Assembly: GCF_022539665.2 (NCBI RefSeq)
Contig: NC_081333.1
Location: forward strand, 12,212,971-12,276,970
Length of the DNA: 64,000 bases
Direction: 5' to 3'
From: Daphnia carinata
Lineage: Eukaryota > Arthropoda > Branchiopoda > Diplostraca > Daphniidae
Position 1 is the stretch's first letter. Every line of letters starts with the position of its first letter. The notes under the pieces are model-generated. The model had not been told where the DNA came from, ran no database searches, and saw only the letters and a list, made by a program, of their open reading frames with translations. Positions 41,401 through 54,900 of this stretch are shown here, in pieces. The translations under genes were made by a program, and so were the position numbers.

Positions 41401-41526
41401 CTCCAACAACCAAATGTCGAAACGACAAGCTGGGCAAGATGGAACGATTCATCCGTGGTGGAGTCCAATCCCCACTACACTAACCATCCGTCGTCTGCTT
41501 CAATGATGGCCGCCTTTCATATTTAA
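38431..41526 (+). CDS. Gln/Ser-rich protein, paralogue A (possibly Corto/Ccf-like)
   Basis: Two coding exons, 38431-39424 and 41246-41526, phase-1 intron of 1.8 kb, 424 residues. The N terminus is MSALCCAVPSLMATGGGV; then Gln-rich runs; then at about residues 151-198 a conserved block with SLDPLKDYSLPLTVDCSIEY and LPRVARPPPGAKPLLLI. A basic patch SRASRRKR lies near residue 100, a possible nuclear signal. The C-terminal exon has a Cys cluster (SGCHCCPS) and ends MMAAFHI. The block is shared with paralogue B downstream. From memory it resembles insect proteins annotated as centrosomal and chromosomal factor (Corto), but I cannot confirm this; no enzymatic domain is visible. A nuclear regulatory role is inference. 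Confidence 0.8.
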
Positions 41527-44500
41527 ATGATCTCGAATTTTTTTTTTTTCTTTTTCTTTAACTTTATATATTATACATAGTCACACACACATTTGTCAAA
41601 CGGGTTTTTTTCATTTCTCATTTTCTTCTTTTTTGTGTGTGTGTGTGTGTGTTGTTTTCTTGTTTTGAATTAAGATCGGGGACTGTGTTTCTTTTGTTTG
41701 GAGAATGGTGCTGTGATACGTCGTTGGCCTTGTTTAAAATCCCCCCCTCTTTTGTCTCATGTAAAAAAACATTTCAATCCCGAAAAAGAAAATGGTTCTT
41801 AAAAAAAAAATTAGTTTTTCGGCCAAAATGTTTGGATTGAGTCGGCGGAGGGATCGATTGTAATACAAACCTTTAATGGGATAACAAAATTTTTTTCCTT
41901 TTTCATTAAAAATAGAAAAATATGCATGAAATAATCCCATTTTTTTTTTTAAGTTAGATAGAGGTGATGATGATTGACGTCTGCACGTTTGTGTTTTTAC
42001 CGTCGTGACATCAAGTCTGGCGCCTTAAACATTTTTCCAAACATGATAAGACAAGAATGTCTTTTTCTTGACGGATTTTAATCAGTTGCCAAAAAAGAGA
42101 GAGATCATTAGCGTGAATTTGAAAAGAAAAAAAGTCGGAACCGCACAAGTGACCTTGTAACAGACATAAATCATTAAAAGAAAAATAACGCATTGGACTG
42201 TGGCGCAAAGAAATGAGGGTCCCGACATTTTTTCTTTCTCACGCCTCTTATGCGAGAAGGAGAAACAAAAGTTTCATGCCAGGCTGCGCATTTCCCTCTT
42301 CAATTAACACGGCAGCGGGAAGGGTGACTTTTCAAAAAAAAAAAAACAATTGAATCGCTTCTTTCCTGCTGAGAAAAATCATAAAAGATGTTAAACAATG
42401 TAACACGACATTCTGTTGGGTCCATTTTTTTTGTTTGAAAAATTTCGTGAAATCATGATTAAATGGGAGTGGTTGCATACAGAAAAACAAAATGCTTTTG
42501 TTTAGAAAAAAAAAAGGCGTGTTCTCGGCGTGAACCAAAATGGCCGCCATACGGATGTTCCTTCGTCACCAGAAGCTGTCAGACTTTGAAAATTGTTTTA
42601 TGGAAAAATGACATCCATCACAGGCCGGCATTTTTAATTCGCGTTTTATTATTTTTTTTTAGAAAGACGGAAATAACTTGGCCCCAAAAAAAAACAGGTA
42701 CACAAAACTTTGGGGTTTTTCTTGGAATAAAAAATAAAATTACCTTTAGGCCGGTTTTGTTTTTTCTTGAAAATGCCGCGCGCGCGCCCTTCGACTTGAT
42801 TGGTTTCCGAATTGCAATTCACTCGAAAATTACCTCTTTTTTTTTCTCTTTTTTAAAATTGGTCCCTTAAAAAATAAAAGAGAAGAGAGCAGGTAAAAAT
42901 GAAAGGGACGGGGTTTCGTCATATACCTATTGTAAAAAAAAAAAAAGTTAAATATACGTGTATATAGGCCGGAGGGGGGAGGTACCCATCATCAATTTAA
43001 AAATTCGCTTGTTTTTTTTTATTTTTTAAAGAAATGTTTTATTATTTCCAAAAAAAAAAAAGTTTAAATTACCGTGTCTACGTTATATGCCTCCAGGGGG
43101 AATATATCACGCGACTAACACGACCGAGCGTAACGACGTTATAGAACCGAGTCGGATTGACAACGAACTTTTTTTTTTTCTTTACAAACGATCCGCGTCG
43201 AATGCACGACGTGTGTTTTTTTTTTCAAGAAAAAAATAAACCATTCAGGAATTCATCGAATGTTAGTGTGGAGAGAGACAATAAAGGCGTTTATTCGATT
43301 CTCCTCCCTATCACGACTTTTCTTTTTTATAACAAAATACAAATGAGGGTGAACAAAAAAAAACATTGTAATTCTTTTTAAATTAAAAAAAAATAGATTG
43401 GAACTTTTTATTTTGTACTGAACCCTTAAAAAATAAAAGACGACGTCATTTTATCAGAGAGCCGATATGGAATTTTTGATTGAAACCTGCTGTGTTTATC
43501 CTCCCCTTTTTCTTTCCTGTGTATGTCTAGAATTTTTTTTATATCCCTCAATATAAATCTTTTTTCTCCATCTCTCCCCCCCCCCCTCCCAAAATCTGAT
43601 TACCAGCTGTTTCGAAAAAAGAGAGGGGGTTCGTTATTTCTACGTTTCTTATTATACACATTGGCCGCAATTATAAGACATTTTCTATATAACGGACGTT
43701 GTATTTTTGAAAAAAAAAAATTTCTTAGAAAATGAATGATGGAATTATTTGGGTTGATGAGGGTCTTGCATCACCAATTCTTATCCTCCAAAAAAGGAAC
43801 ATATCGGCGTGTGTCACTGACAAACCTTATAGGTCCCTGTGCGATTGTCATCTCCATATAATCACGAACCTGTTCCTTTCAAGTCTTATTTATTATTCTT
43901 TTTTCGTGTGTGTTTCCATTTAAATGTATTTTTTGGGGCACCACATGCGTGCGTAGCATTTCTGATTGCAACACTATTTTTTTTTATATACCTGTGTGTT
44001 TACTGCAATATGGCCAGAGGGATAGTAAACAACAATGTCCGGTACACGGGGAGGATGGAAATTATCTTGTGTTTTAAACGATTCTTGAAAAACTTTAAAT
44101 GATGTAAGATTTTTTTGTTTGTCTTGAGGCAACCTGGACAACATAACAAGGACGCAAAGACACGTCGGCGCCAATTAACTGACGGGCAAAAAATGGTGGG
44201 CCAACTGCCAAAGTCGAACGCATTAACTCAACAACTACCTTCTTTTTTAGACTTCATTATACGACATGTGCTACTGCACTAAAGCTTTTTCGTCTTATGG
44301 AAATGGAAAGTTTTCTTTTTTTTTCTAAAATCAACGTGGATTTTATTTTTGGAGATAAAATAGAAAAAGGACAAACATTTTCTTCGTTAAGTTTGGCAAC
44401 AAAAAAAAATTGGAATCGGTTCAATTATTCAAATAAATAATTGCGAATTGGATTCTTTTGTGTTTTTGAGGGTGCGGTTGGGTGTGTCGCACGTCTGTGT

Positions 44501-47500
44501 AAACAGAAAAAAAAACATTTCACGAGTGACTCGAAATTTCCAGCTGCCGGCCTTCCTTTTGGCAAAAATGGCGCCGTTCATTTTTTTCTCTTTAATGCTC
44601 TTCCACTTATATATTTTTTCCTTAAAAAAAAACAAAAAAATGAACAGTTTACCACGTCATTAAACCGTCGACACACACGCACTTTAAATGCTCGGCAACC
44701 CATTAGTTGTTTCCCCTCATTTTCCCCTCTCGGATCGTTTTTAAACATCCAAAAGAATAATTTTCTTTTTTCAATTAAAGTTGTGTTTAAAATTCGTTAT
44801 ACACATCGGTCAATAGCCAAACTTATCGATACAAGCATTTGAAAATCAAGATTGAAACACGATCTAACCGGTTTATGTATGCCAATGTCTTTTTTTTTCC
44901 GGGGAAATTCAGTTAAATAAAATAAAGAATTGATTGTCGTCTAGACGTGTTCACATATGGATATAATGAGGACTACCTATTTTTTCTCGCCAAACGTGGA
45001 GTAATTTACACAAATGCCCAAAATTCACGAGTTGTTGTTGCCTATTTCGACCCCCCTGTTGCACGATTTATCTCAAAGGCCTTTTGTGTGGAATTTTCAT
45101 GAATAATCATTTCAGAGAGAGGGGGCTTTGTTCCGCAGGGCTAGAAACTTGTTATTCATCGTCGATGTTTTTTTTTTTTCAAAATGTTTTTAAAACTTCG
45201 ATGTGCATGCAAGAAATAGATGGCTAGTCATTAAATGGGAGTCGCCCCAAGTTTTTTTTTTTCACATGCTCTGCTAAAATTATAATCAAAATCATATCCG
45301 ATGGCGTACTTGCGCAGCCTATAAACAACATTGTGGTTCAATAAAAACAACGTTATTTTCAGGTAAAAAAACACCTCTAGCGACAAGATCTGGAACAGAG
45401 CGATTTGAAAAAAACCCTCTATAATTACAAAGTATAATAAAATAAAATTTAAGTTGATGTTTCCAGATGTGCTCTAGATTTTGAATAGATGTTAAGCCAC
45501 ATGTTTTGCATATCTCTTATTTTTTCTCTAGGTGAACCAGTACGCTAAAAACAGGCAAGGACATGACAGATGTGAGAAACGTGGGGGGATAAATACCTAA
45601 CAAAATAAATGTATTCACGAGCCAGTGAATGACACACACGATATCCACGTCAGTTTTTTCTGTCGAAATCGACCGTGAGTCATTGCCTGCGGCTTCTGCG
45701 GGATATTCTTTTGCGGGAGTATTTTTTTAAAATATGCCTTTCGAGAGAAAAACATGTTTATCAACAATTCTCTCTCGAATTTCTGTCCGCCGTGTATAAA
45801 TAACGTGAAAACAAAAGAAATGTTTTAAAAAAAAAGGTTTTGAGTGACGCGCCCTATTGTTGCACGTTCGGTTTCTATACGAAACTCAAACTGATGAGCA
45901 ACCCTATTCAATTTGATTGTTTCAAAAAATCCGATGAAAGGGGAGGTGCCTATTGTGTTCTATTTTTAAATAAATTCATACATTAACTTTGAGATTGCTA
46001 TTGTTTCACGTTTAGGACATTGCCGATTGTTATGACCCACACCTCTACGTCCAACTCATTGGCTGTGTGTGCGCAGGTGAAGTGCCAGGTGTATGTAATA
46101 ATAAAAAAACCCGCATGTAGAACCAGAACGTGCACTACATTCACTTTCGTCACAATTAATTCCAAATGCAGGCATTAAACTAAATTCTATTTTTCCCCGC
46201 AAAGGAGAAGTTTGTTTACTGAGAGGACAAAACGGTTCGATATGAAGTGCCCGAAAGCGACACAGAGATGCATAATACAGTTGAGTGAGAAGGGGGGGGG
46301 CACAAAGTTGGCGGAAGCAACAACATGTGTGCTATCCAAAATGGGCCCTATCTAACATTTAATAAGCAGATAGAACCATCTGACGAAAACTTTTGCCAAA
46401 CTCGCTTATACACACACACACACAACATCATAAAAGAATAATAAGCGTTCCGCACACCAGGGCGGCGCTGATCTTTTATTATCCAGTCTTCCTTTTTATT
46501 TAATTTTTACCGATATACAGTTGAATGCTACCATGTTTCATATACATTTTGGAGGCGGTTACCGTAGCAACGCAGCTAGGAAACATGGGATGAGAAACCA
46601 TTTTTTTTTTTTTTCGTACTTGATGATGACGATTGACTGACTTTTCCATATTCCCTTACAAACGCAGGCTGTTGTGGTGCACTTTGCCCGGTGGTATCAA
46701 GTGATCCCTACTCCCCCCAGCCAACGTAATCTATATGTATGATGCTTTTCACATATATATATATATATACCGGTCGCTGTCTCCCTTTTGAAATAAATAT
46801 TGCATGATACACAGAATGTAAGTCTTATGGACGTCTCCCGTTGCTGGAACGCCCTAATCTCGAAAGTTAATGGCATGAGGGTTTTTTTTTTTTTTTTTAA
46901 CAACTTTGCGATCAATGGAGTCCTTTTTGTTGGATGAAACCTGGTCCATTTTATTTTCAAGGATCATCGCAATCAAGTGTCGTTTCTCGGCCGTGATAGC
47001 CACAAACCAAGGCAAATTGAGAAGGTCGCTCAAATTATCTTTGGCCGATGTACCATTGAATAGCCACTCAACCAATCACGGATAATTGTATCAATTTTTC
47101 ATTCGTCATCTGTTTTTTCTTTAAAGTGCAGCTCATTTTTTTTTTTTCTTATAGAGATGTGCAAGTCTTTTTACGGTGTGGGCGTGGTCAAGTATTTTCG
47201 TTTTATTTCTCTAGATCTACCATAGGGCTGTTAGATATGTTTTTTAAAAGAAGTCTCCATTTTTTTTTAACGCGGCACGACTCCAACGGATCAAACATTT
47301 TCGCCGCAAAAAAAGTTCCAGGAGATGTTGTTTACGACCTTGATTTATACCATACAGGCCTAAGTTGAGGGTGGAAGGGAGGAGATGTAAAATGAAAAGT
47401 AGAAGGAGGAGGAAACCTTTTTTAACAACAGATTCTATAGATCCATCGACACCGCCTCTGTGAAAAAGAGAATCCTCAGCCCCTTGCGTTCCATGTGGTG

Positions 47501-49479
47501 TTCCAGCATAAAAAAAGGAAACTATAGTCAGTCCAGGGGACTCTCTCTGTATGGGGGGAGAGAAGCAAAAAGGGAACTGATTGCTTTTTAATTCCGTCAG
47601 CAACCAATCGAAAGAACGTACGCACACAAAAGTTTGGGGGGGGGGGGGAGAGAAATGTGTGCATCTTATCTGCATCAGCTGGAACGAGCGCGTTGCAGCC
47701 ACTTGTAATAATATTCTATGAACCCTCGAGTATATATATACACGTCTGGAACTGAATTCATTTTCCCTTCACAACACGATATATCGCTAAAGGCACACAG
47801 AAATTCAACTCATCAGCATCCGATTTAGTTGCAGGCCCTTCTTTATTCCACCTGGGGTATAGACAATAATCTTGTGATATTTTTTTTCTCCCCTCAAAAA
47901 AAAAAAAAGATCTTGTTATCATCTAGCGATGCTGAGTCACGGGGGCTATCGTGCCACTTGAACAAAAAAAATATATATATTCCGATCACGGACTCTGTAT
48001 ATGCCCCCAAACAGCTGACAAGGGAAAAAGAGAGGGGGCTTATTATATAATCCATCTCGACTTAATCGCCCTCATACCAGTATGTTTGTGTAACACATTT
48101 TTGGAGAACTTGTTCCAGAAAAAAAAAAAAAAAATGAATATCGTGAGTGCAGCTGTGTTTTTTGAATTATGAAAAAAAAAAATCAATCCTTCGTATATCA
48201 ATTGATCCAATCTCCTTTTATTTTTTTGACAGTGGGGATTAAATAATCCTTGGATATAAACAACGTCGCTTAGACGTGTGTAAACATTCAAACTCTTTAA
48301 ACATATTTTTTAAATGAAATGAATGAAATCGTCCCATTTGTTTAATCCGGATATATTTTCTTCCGTATTCAAAAATTTTTTTAAAAATCCCTCGTATATT
48401 CACGGCCAATGAGAGTGAGAAATGATGACGTGGAAAATAAAAATGGAAATTTCTAAAATGTTCAGTTGCGTGTGCGCAAAAAAAAAAAAAAAGGAAACGC
48501 GTCTAGCGATTTATACACCCGACGATGGCGTCATGTGGGGGAGGTCACCGAGGGCGCGGAACGAATAAATGTACGACCGTTTGTTATTATTAACTAAAAA
48601 AAAATAGGGAGAAACCACACGTATTCCAACGGCGTGAATTTTTCTTGTGTGTATACCCTTGACCGACCGCAACGGCCAGCACTCCGTGAACAACAAAGAA
48701 ATTACAGCCAGTTGTGTGTGTGTGCATATACCCCCCAATGATTTTAAATCATCTTTCTTTTTTTTTCGTCGGGACCAACTGGGAGCAGCAAAAACGGAGA
48801 GAGTTTTTTCCTGTGCGGGAGGGTTTTTTTTTTTTTTTTTTAAGTGAACCTTCTCTCCCGCGGCGTCAATTATTTCTATTTTGTATGTGTCGTTTTTCGG
48901 TTCCGCTGTGTGTGTGACGATTAAATGGGATCGCACAATTTTCATTTTAACCGACATAAAGAGAAAGCGAATTGACCTTATTTTTTCAATGATTCATTAT
49001 TTGCCAATCAACAAACGCTGTTTTCACGCAGCTCAATTTGATTTTTATCGTCACTTGTGTAAAAATGAGAATGTCGTACATTGCTCTCTGACTCGAGGAA
49101 ATTGCAGTGCCATTAAGATGCCGTGTCAGAAGAAATACATCCTTTCGAAATAATATTTTAGGCTTTTAATATGGTGTCATTAATCACAGACGATTACGCC
49201 AATCCCTTGACGACCTCTGGTGTGAGATTATCGCCATTTTCAATGTCCCAATGCAGCGGTTAATATTTTTTTATTTCTAACGGCGATTAAAGAAAAATTC
49301 CGGATAAATCCTCATGAATCATCATCTTTCTTCTACGTGCATATATTCTTTGAATATGTCGTATTGTTAATCCTGAATGTTCCCTCCTACACCCTTTCTT
49401 TTTTTCTTCATATGTATATTAACTTTTTTTTTTTCCAAAAAATAAAAAAGGAAACCTCCTTTTTCCTACAACGCACTAA

Positions 49480-49495
49480 CCCCCCCCCCCCCCCC
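49480..49495. repeat. 16-nt poly(C) run
   Basis: Uninterrupted C16, on the same strand as a G17 run 243 bp downstream (49739-49755) and therefore able to pair with it. Such runs are mutation-prone and prone to assembly error. Confidence 0.9.
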
Positions 49496-49738
49496 TGGAG
49501 GGGATAGCCATTAAGTTGGCAACCCAACAGGAAACTTGGGTTTTTCTTTCTCTCTCTCCCCCTCCGTCTGAAAACTCTGAAGAGAACCCACCCCACTCAT
49601 CTTCTCTCAATCTTTTTTTTTTTCTTATTTCATAGAAACGGGCCAGTAGTATATGTGTTATTATCTATCCCTTATTTCTCCCGAAAAAAAAAAGAAACAC
49701 AATGGGGTGTGTGTGTGTGTGTGTAATGTGTTTTTGTT

Positions 49739-49755
49739 GGGGGGGGGGGGGGGGG
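49739..49755. repeat. 17-nt poly(G) run
   Basis: Uninterrupted G17 directly after a (TG)n tract and TTTTTGTT. It can form intramolecular G-quadruplex structures or pair with the poly(C) run at 49480-49495. Confidence 0.9.
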
Positions 49756-51971
49756 TTCAAAGTCTGGCTCCGCTTGGAGCGCTGCTGCCCCGCAGGTACG
49801 CACACAAAAAGCGACTGCGGGAGTTGTAGAACTATTTCGTTCTACTACTATTCTCCCGAGTGTTTTTATTTTAATAGTCAGATGGCGTGTTTCACAAAAT
49901 ACGATGATACAACAGACACACACATGTTTTTTTTTTTTCCTTTTCCAGCCCCCACCTCTCCATTGTTTTCATTTTAAAAAGAAACAGCAGCGAAAAAGAA
50001 AAATACTTGACAACTACTGCATCTCCGGTTTTTTTTTTTTTATTCTTTTTCATTTTTTTCCCAACAATAATTTAAAGACATTTCTATTTTATTTTTTGAA
50101 AAGAACAAAAATTGTTGTTTAAGGTGGAAGGGCTTTTTATGGCTTCTAATTAAACGTGATGATGATGAGATCGAGCTACTATGTATAGACAACGTATCAT
50201 TGCTGGAATGTCGGGAGTTTTATTTTTTTGTGAAATAATCTTTTTTTTTTTTAACTGCCCCCTCCTCACTGTTTAACGTGTACGTGTGTATACGACTAGA
50301 AAGCATTCCGAGAATCGTTTTCTGTCATTGGGAATTTATTATTATTATTGAGAATCGATGGCCATGATGAAATAGACGACAGCAGACGACGGCTTAGAAG
50401 ATATACAAAAAAAAAAAAGGCCAGACAAACCTGGGGGCCAGGTGCAATCAATGGTCCGGATTGTGCCAGACAAAAATCTAAAAGGGAAGGGGGATGAATA
50501 AAACATAGAAAAAAAAAAGGATTTCATATTTTGTGGGGGGAGGGCTGTTAAAAAGGAAAAAAGATGAAAGGAACGGAGAAAATGTCTAGTACTCAACAAA
50601 AAAAAAAAAAAAGAAGAAGATGACGCAGGTAGATTTCTCGTTATACTGACGTGTCAAAAGAAACTAGAAAGATGGCCCATGACGTTGCCGGTTGCAACAT
50701 TTTCTTCACAATGAACATCCCGAAAGTTTAACATCCCACACCAAAAAAGAAATGATAATATCCTGTATTGCATGCTTCGCCACCTTTTTTCCATGTAATG
50801 TTCGAAACAAATTTTCAATCCTGTACGTAAGATGATTTTCCAGGTTTTTATCTTGCAACTTCTTTCGCGACCAACGTCACATGTGTCCAATTCTTGTTGC
50901 CCTGGCATCCCCAAACCCTTTTTTTTTTTTCTTGTTCCACGTGCAGTTCTTGTTCTTTAAAAAAAGAAGCTTGTTGTAGCAATCAAACTCTCGATTCATC
51001 TCTTCTTCCTGCTGGCTGTTGTTTGTGTCTTTGGGACGAAGACCGCTGAGAAAAAGAAAATAAAAAAGGAGGGAGAATCCCCCCTCCGGCACAGCGCCAT
51101 TTCGGAGCCGTCATCCATCAAAAATCATAAATGACTCGTGTATATATATGTAGCCCACGAGGCTGAAAATATCAAATCGAGTTGTTTTTTTTTTTTTCAT
51201 TCGCAATCAAGCGGCGGAGAAGAAGCCAAACGAACGTTAGCCACAACTTTTTTTGTTGTTGTTTTGTTTACGTGATGTTGAATAGGGATCTTGATGACGC
51301 GAGTTGATTCAATGGAAAGAGAAAGAAGAAGAAAAAAAAAAGGGCTTATGGGCTGCACCCAGGCGGCGGCCATCTTGGCTTGGCGATCCCAGCGCCACCG
51401 CTATTTGCACACCCCATCATTGTGTCGCCCATTTTGCCGACTTCAGTTGCCTACTGACTCTGTGAGAGAGAAGGTCGTTTCGAAACGCTTCTCAAGACCA
51501 AGAACAACTCAAAACATTTCCCGAGAAGAAAGGAAACATTTTTCGGCTTCTACCAACTTTTGTTTTTTTTGATTTCCTCCTTTTTTTTTTCGTTTTGTGT
51601 GTTTAAAAGGCAAAAGAAATTTAGTCTGTGGATTAATTTCAACATAACATCTAGTGATACTGTGTTCATCGTTTTTCGTGTTTCAAGTGTGTCCAACGCA
51701 GAAAATTCGTGTCTTCTTTTTTTTGTTCTTCTATTGTGTTTGTGGTTCCCAGAAAAAAAAAGTTCTTTTTTTCTGTCCTCGAGACACACGTACTACACAC
51801 CCTCGACTCTCCATCCCCCGCCATAGGCCCCCATTTTTCGTGCTGTCTGGCAGCCATTTGTAAAAGAAAGAAAAAGAAGGGCCCCCAACGAGAAACGGAG
51901 AGAAAAGAAGCTCCCTAGGCACATTGGGGGAGAGAGGACTGGCATTTTAGCCTCGACATACACAATACACA

Positions 51972-54900
51972 ATGTCGGCTTTGTGTGCGTTTCCTCCATT
52001 AATTCCGGCCGGCGGAGGTGTTTATTCAGCCGGTTACATGGCTGACGTCAGCAGCAGCAATTCGAATCGCAGCAGCTCTTTCTCTGCTTATTCCAACGCG
52101 ATGGCGACATCACAACAGTCTCGAATCTCTTCGGCATCTATTCCGGCTTACGGAAGCACTTTTGGTGCCTTTCACCAGCAACCAACAACGGCCGTTGGCG
52201 CTGGCAAATCGACCGTCATGAAAATGACTCAACCCGAATCCGCTTGGTCGTCACGAACAACGTCATCAACGACAGTGGATGTGCCTCCGGCTGCCAAACG
52301 ACGATGCACCGATAAGATGCGTTCGACGACGGCAGCAGTCTGGTCTGATCAACACGCTCAAATTTGGCCGTCGTCAGCCTCGTCCATTCCGTCCAGTGTT
52401 TGCCCGTCTGGTTGCACCATGTGTCACATGCAACAGCAGCAGCAGCAACAACAACAACATTATCCGTCGTTGAATGGATTCCAACAGGCGTACGATTGCA
52501 GACGGCCATTGCAAGAGAAACATCAGAATCGCGAGGAATCGTTAGTGGCCAGCAACATGGCGGCCGTTGGCCATTTGAAATCTGCAATGAAATCAGCTGA
52601 TACGACGACCACCGTGCGGATGCCAAATGTCAATCGGAGCCTGTCGGTGGATCCGAAGAAGGATTATTCGGCGCCGTTGCACGTTGATTGCAGCGTTGAA
52701 TACGACTTGCCACGGATCGTGCGTCCGCCACCCGGCGCCCAGCCGCTCCTGATCCTCGCTCCTCCTCGTCCGTCTGCTGTGACGTCGTTGGCCACGCCTA
52801 CTGTTGGCTATCATCCGTCGACGTGGACGACGACGGCCAACTCGCTGTCCCATCCGCCCCAGTGGAATCACCAACAGCAGGGGGTAGGCACTCGTATCAA
52901 AAGTGACAAGCCATCCGCCGCATCCGTCAAGACTCATCCGGCAGCCATTCAGCAACAACAGAAACTCAACTCTACGAGTAAGTCATCACATTTTTTCTTT
53001 ATTTTTTTCTCGGTCTTCTTATTTCATCCTCATCCGTTGGCGTACACGGATGGTTCTATGTGTGGGTGGAATCGCGTCGGGGGGTATCAGGTGATGTGGG
53101 CTCAATCTCATTTCCTCCCCCTCCTCTTTTTTATTCGGTTTTAGCTCGTATCGATTAACGCAAGGGCCTCGGAATCCATCCGCTCTCTCTCTCCTGACAA
53201 GTCATTTAATACCCTTCGTTGCCCTTCCCTCTTTTTTTTTTTATAGTATAACTCTTCTTAATGACGTTTTTTTCTTTTTTATCCGGACGCCATCTTTATC
53301 TATTTGAGAGAGAGGGATTTTTTTTGTTGTTATCCTCTTGGATATTATTGATATTCTATCAAGCGGATTAATAGCCCTCGGGGGTGGAAAGAGAGGGAGG
53401 AAAAGGTAATAATACACCAGGTAATCAACATGGCGTAGTAGTCTGAGAATGAGGGGGAATACATGGAATCTACTTTTTTTTTTTACAACCCACATCATCC
53501 GTTCTTTCAAGTGAACATTGAGCAAAAAGTGTAATTTGTTCTCTCCACCGCCCAGACTTTCGAAATGGGGTCTTCCTGTTGAAACGACTTTTGTCAGCCA
53601 TGCGAGTAATATTCCAGCAGCCGGAGCGTTCTTTTTTTTTTCATGTCGTAAAATGAAAAAAAAAAAATGTCGTTATTTGTTTCGCTATTTTTATTGCCGG
53701 ACCGATTCGACGCCTTTTTTAAAACCGAAGAATTAATTTATTTTTCTTTGGTACGAAATTGCGATATTTTTATTCCGGGAGGTGAGATCCGGTCGCAAGA
53801 GTTGCAAAACTATTTATGACTGTATTGCGTTATTATCTTTTTTTTTAAAAAAAAATGTTCGAATTCCATTTCTTTTTGAAATGATTTTTTTTTTTTGCTA
53901 TTTTTTCGTCTGTGCTATGCTTGGATTCCGGTCATGCGGATGCATTCCAGAATTTTCTCATTTCCCTTTCTTTGTCCGAGGCATCCTCACAATTTTTTTA
54001 TATTCGAATGAATATCGCTGAAGCGGAAGAATGCTTAAGATTCTCTAGATTTCTATTCGAGCCATTCTTTTTATTTCTCCATTCTTTTTCGAGAAGAAGA
54101 AAAAACGATTCTAAGAAATTAATTGGTTCTCTCGTCTTTGATTGTTCGAACTTCCAATCCGTTTCCTATTTAGCAGCAGCATGTCTCTCTGAAATTTCTC
54201 TTCCGGTTGAATTCGTCTCAAAATTATTCAATTTTTTAATTGCCTCACTTCACAATGTCTCATCAAAAAAGGAAGGCTTCACACACAAAAGACAATTGCA
54301 GTTTGGGAAAACGATTGGCCCTGAAGGTAGTAAAAAGACACGGCCATTGTTTCAGAAAAAAAAATGTTGTTCACGACTATCACGTTGGAGTTGCAATCCA
54401 GTGGCCAAAAGGAACGTTCTTTGTCGTCTATTATTACATTGACATCGTGTCGTCATAATGGACATCCCCCCCTCCTCCCTTTTTTTGTATGTAAGGGAAT
54501 AAAATCCGGCCGGATTCTCTTTTTTCTGTATTATTAAAAAACATTTGAATGGCTTTTGGCTCTTTTTTTTCTATACAAAATGGAAAGAGAGGGGAGAGAC
54601 TCAGGAATAGCTTTTGTAGAATCTTCCATCCGTCTTGGATGGATGAAAAGATAGCCTCTCTACCCCCCTCCATCCGCTCCAGTGACGTCAACCAATGGCC
54701 GACATTTTGACGATCCGCCCACCCCAATCTCTCTCTCTCTTGTCACAATCTCCTTTTCCTTGTTCTCTTTCCTTGTGAATGCGTCGAGACTTGACAGGAT
54801 GGAATAGAATAGATAAATAGAATATGTCGTACATTTTGCTTTCATTCTATAGTTGTTTTTTTTTGTGGAAAAAAATATCGAATTTTTTCTTTTGCTGACG

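Larger units (their letters stand above)
41527..51971. other. Ten-kilobase gene-poor region
   Basis: No exon set could be assembled. The sequence is dominated by A/T runs of 8-16 nt every 50-150 bp, TG/CA repeats (41634-41651, 49706-49724) and long C and G runs near 49.5-49.75 kb. The longest open frames (44441-44842, 48511-48957, 46854-47075) contain Phe/Lys homopolymers and lack family signatures. The last ~600 bp probably hold the promoter and 5' UTR of paralogue B. Enhancers or non-coding RNAs are possible but unproven. Confidence 0.5.

Noticed and set aside
46854-47075. 73-codon minus-strand frame with partly protein-like composition
   Set aside because: Ends in a Lys run from poly(T), lacks splice partners and any recognised family; too weak to call.
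48511-48957. 148-codon minus-strand frame in the gene-poor region
   Set aside because: Contains several Lys runs from T homopolymers and no domain; likely chance.
53912-54442. 176-codon frame inside the paralogue B intron
   Set aside because: Phe/Ser/Lys-rich, no family features, and entirely intronic to a well-supported gene.
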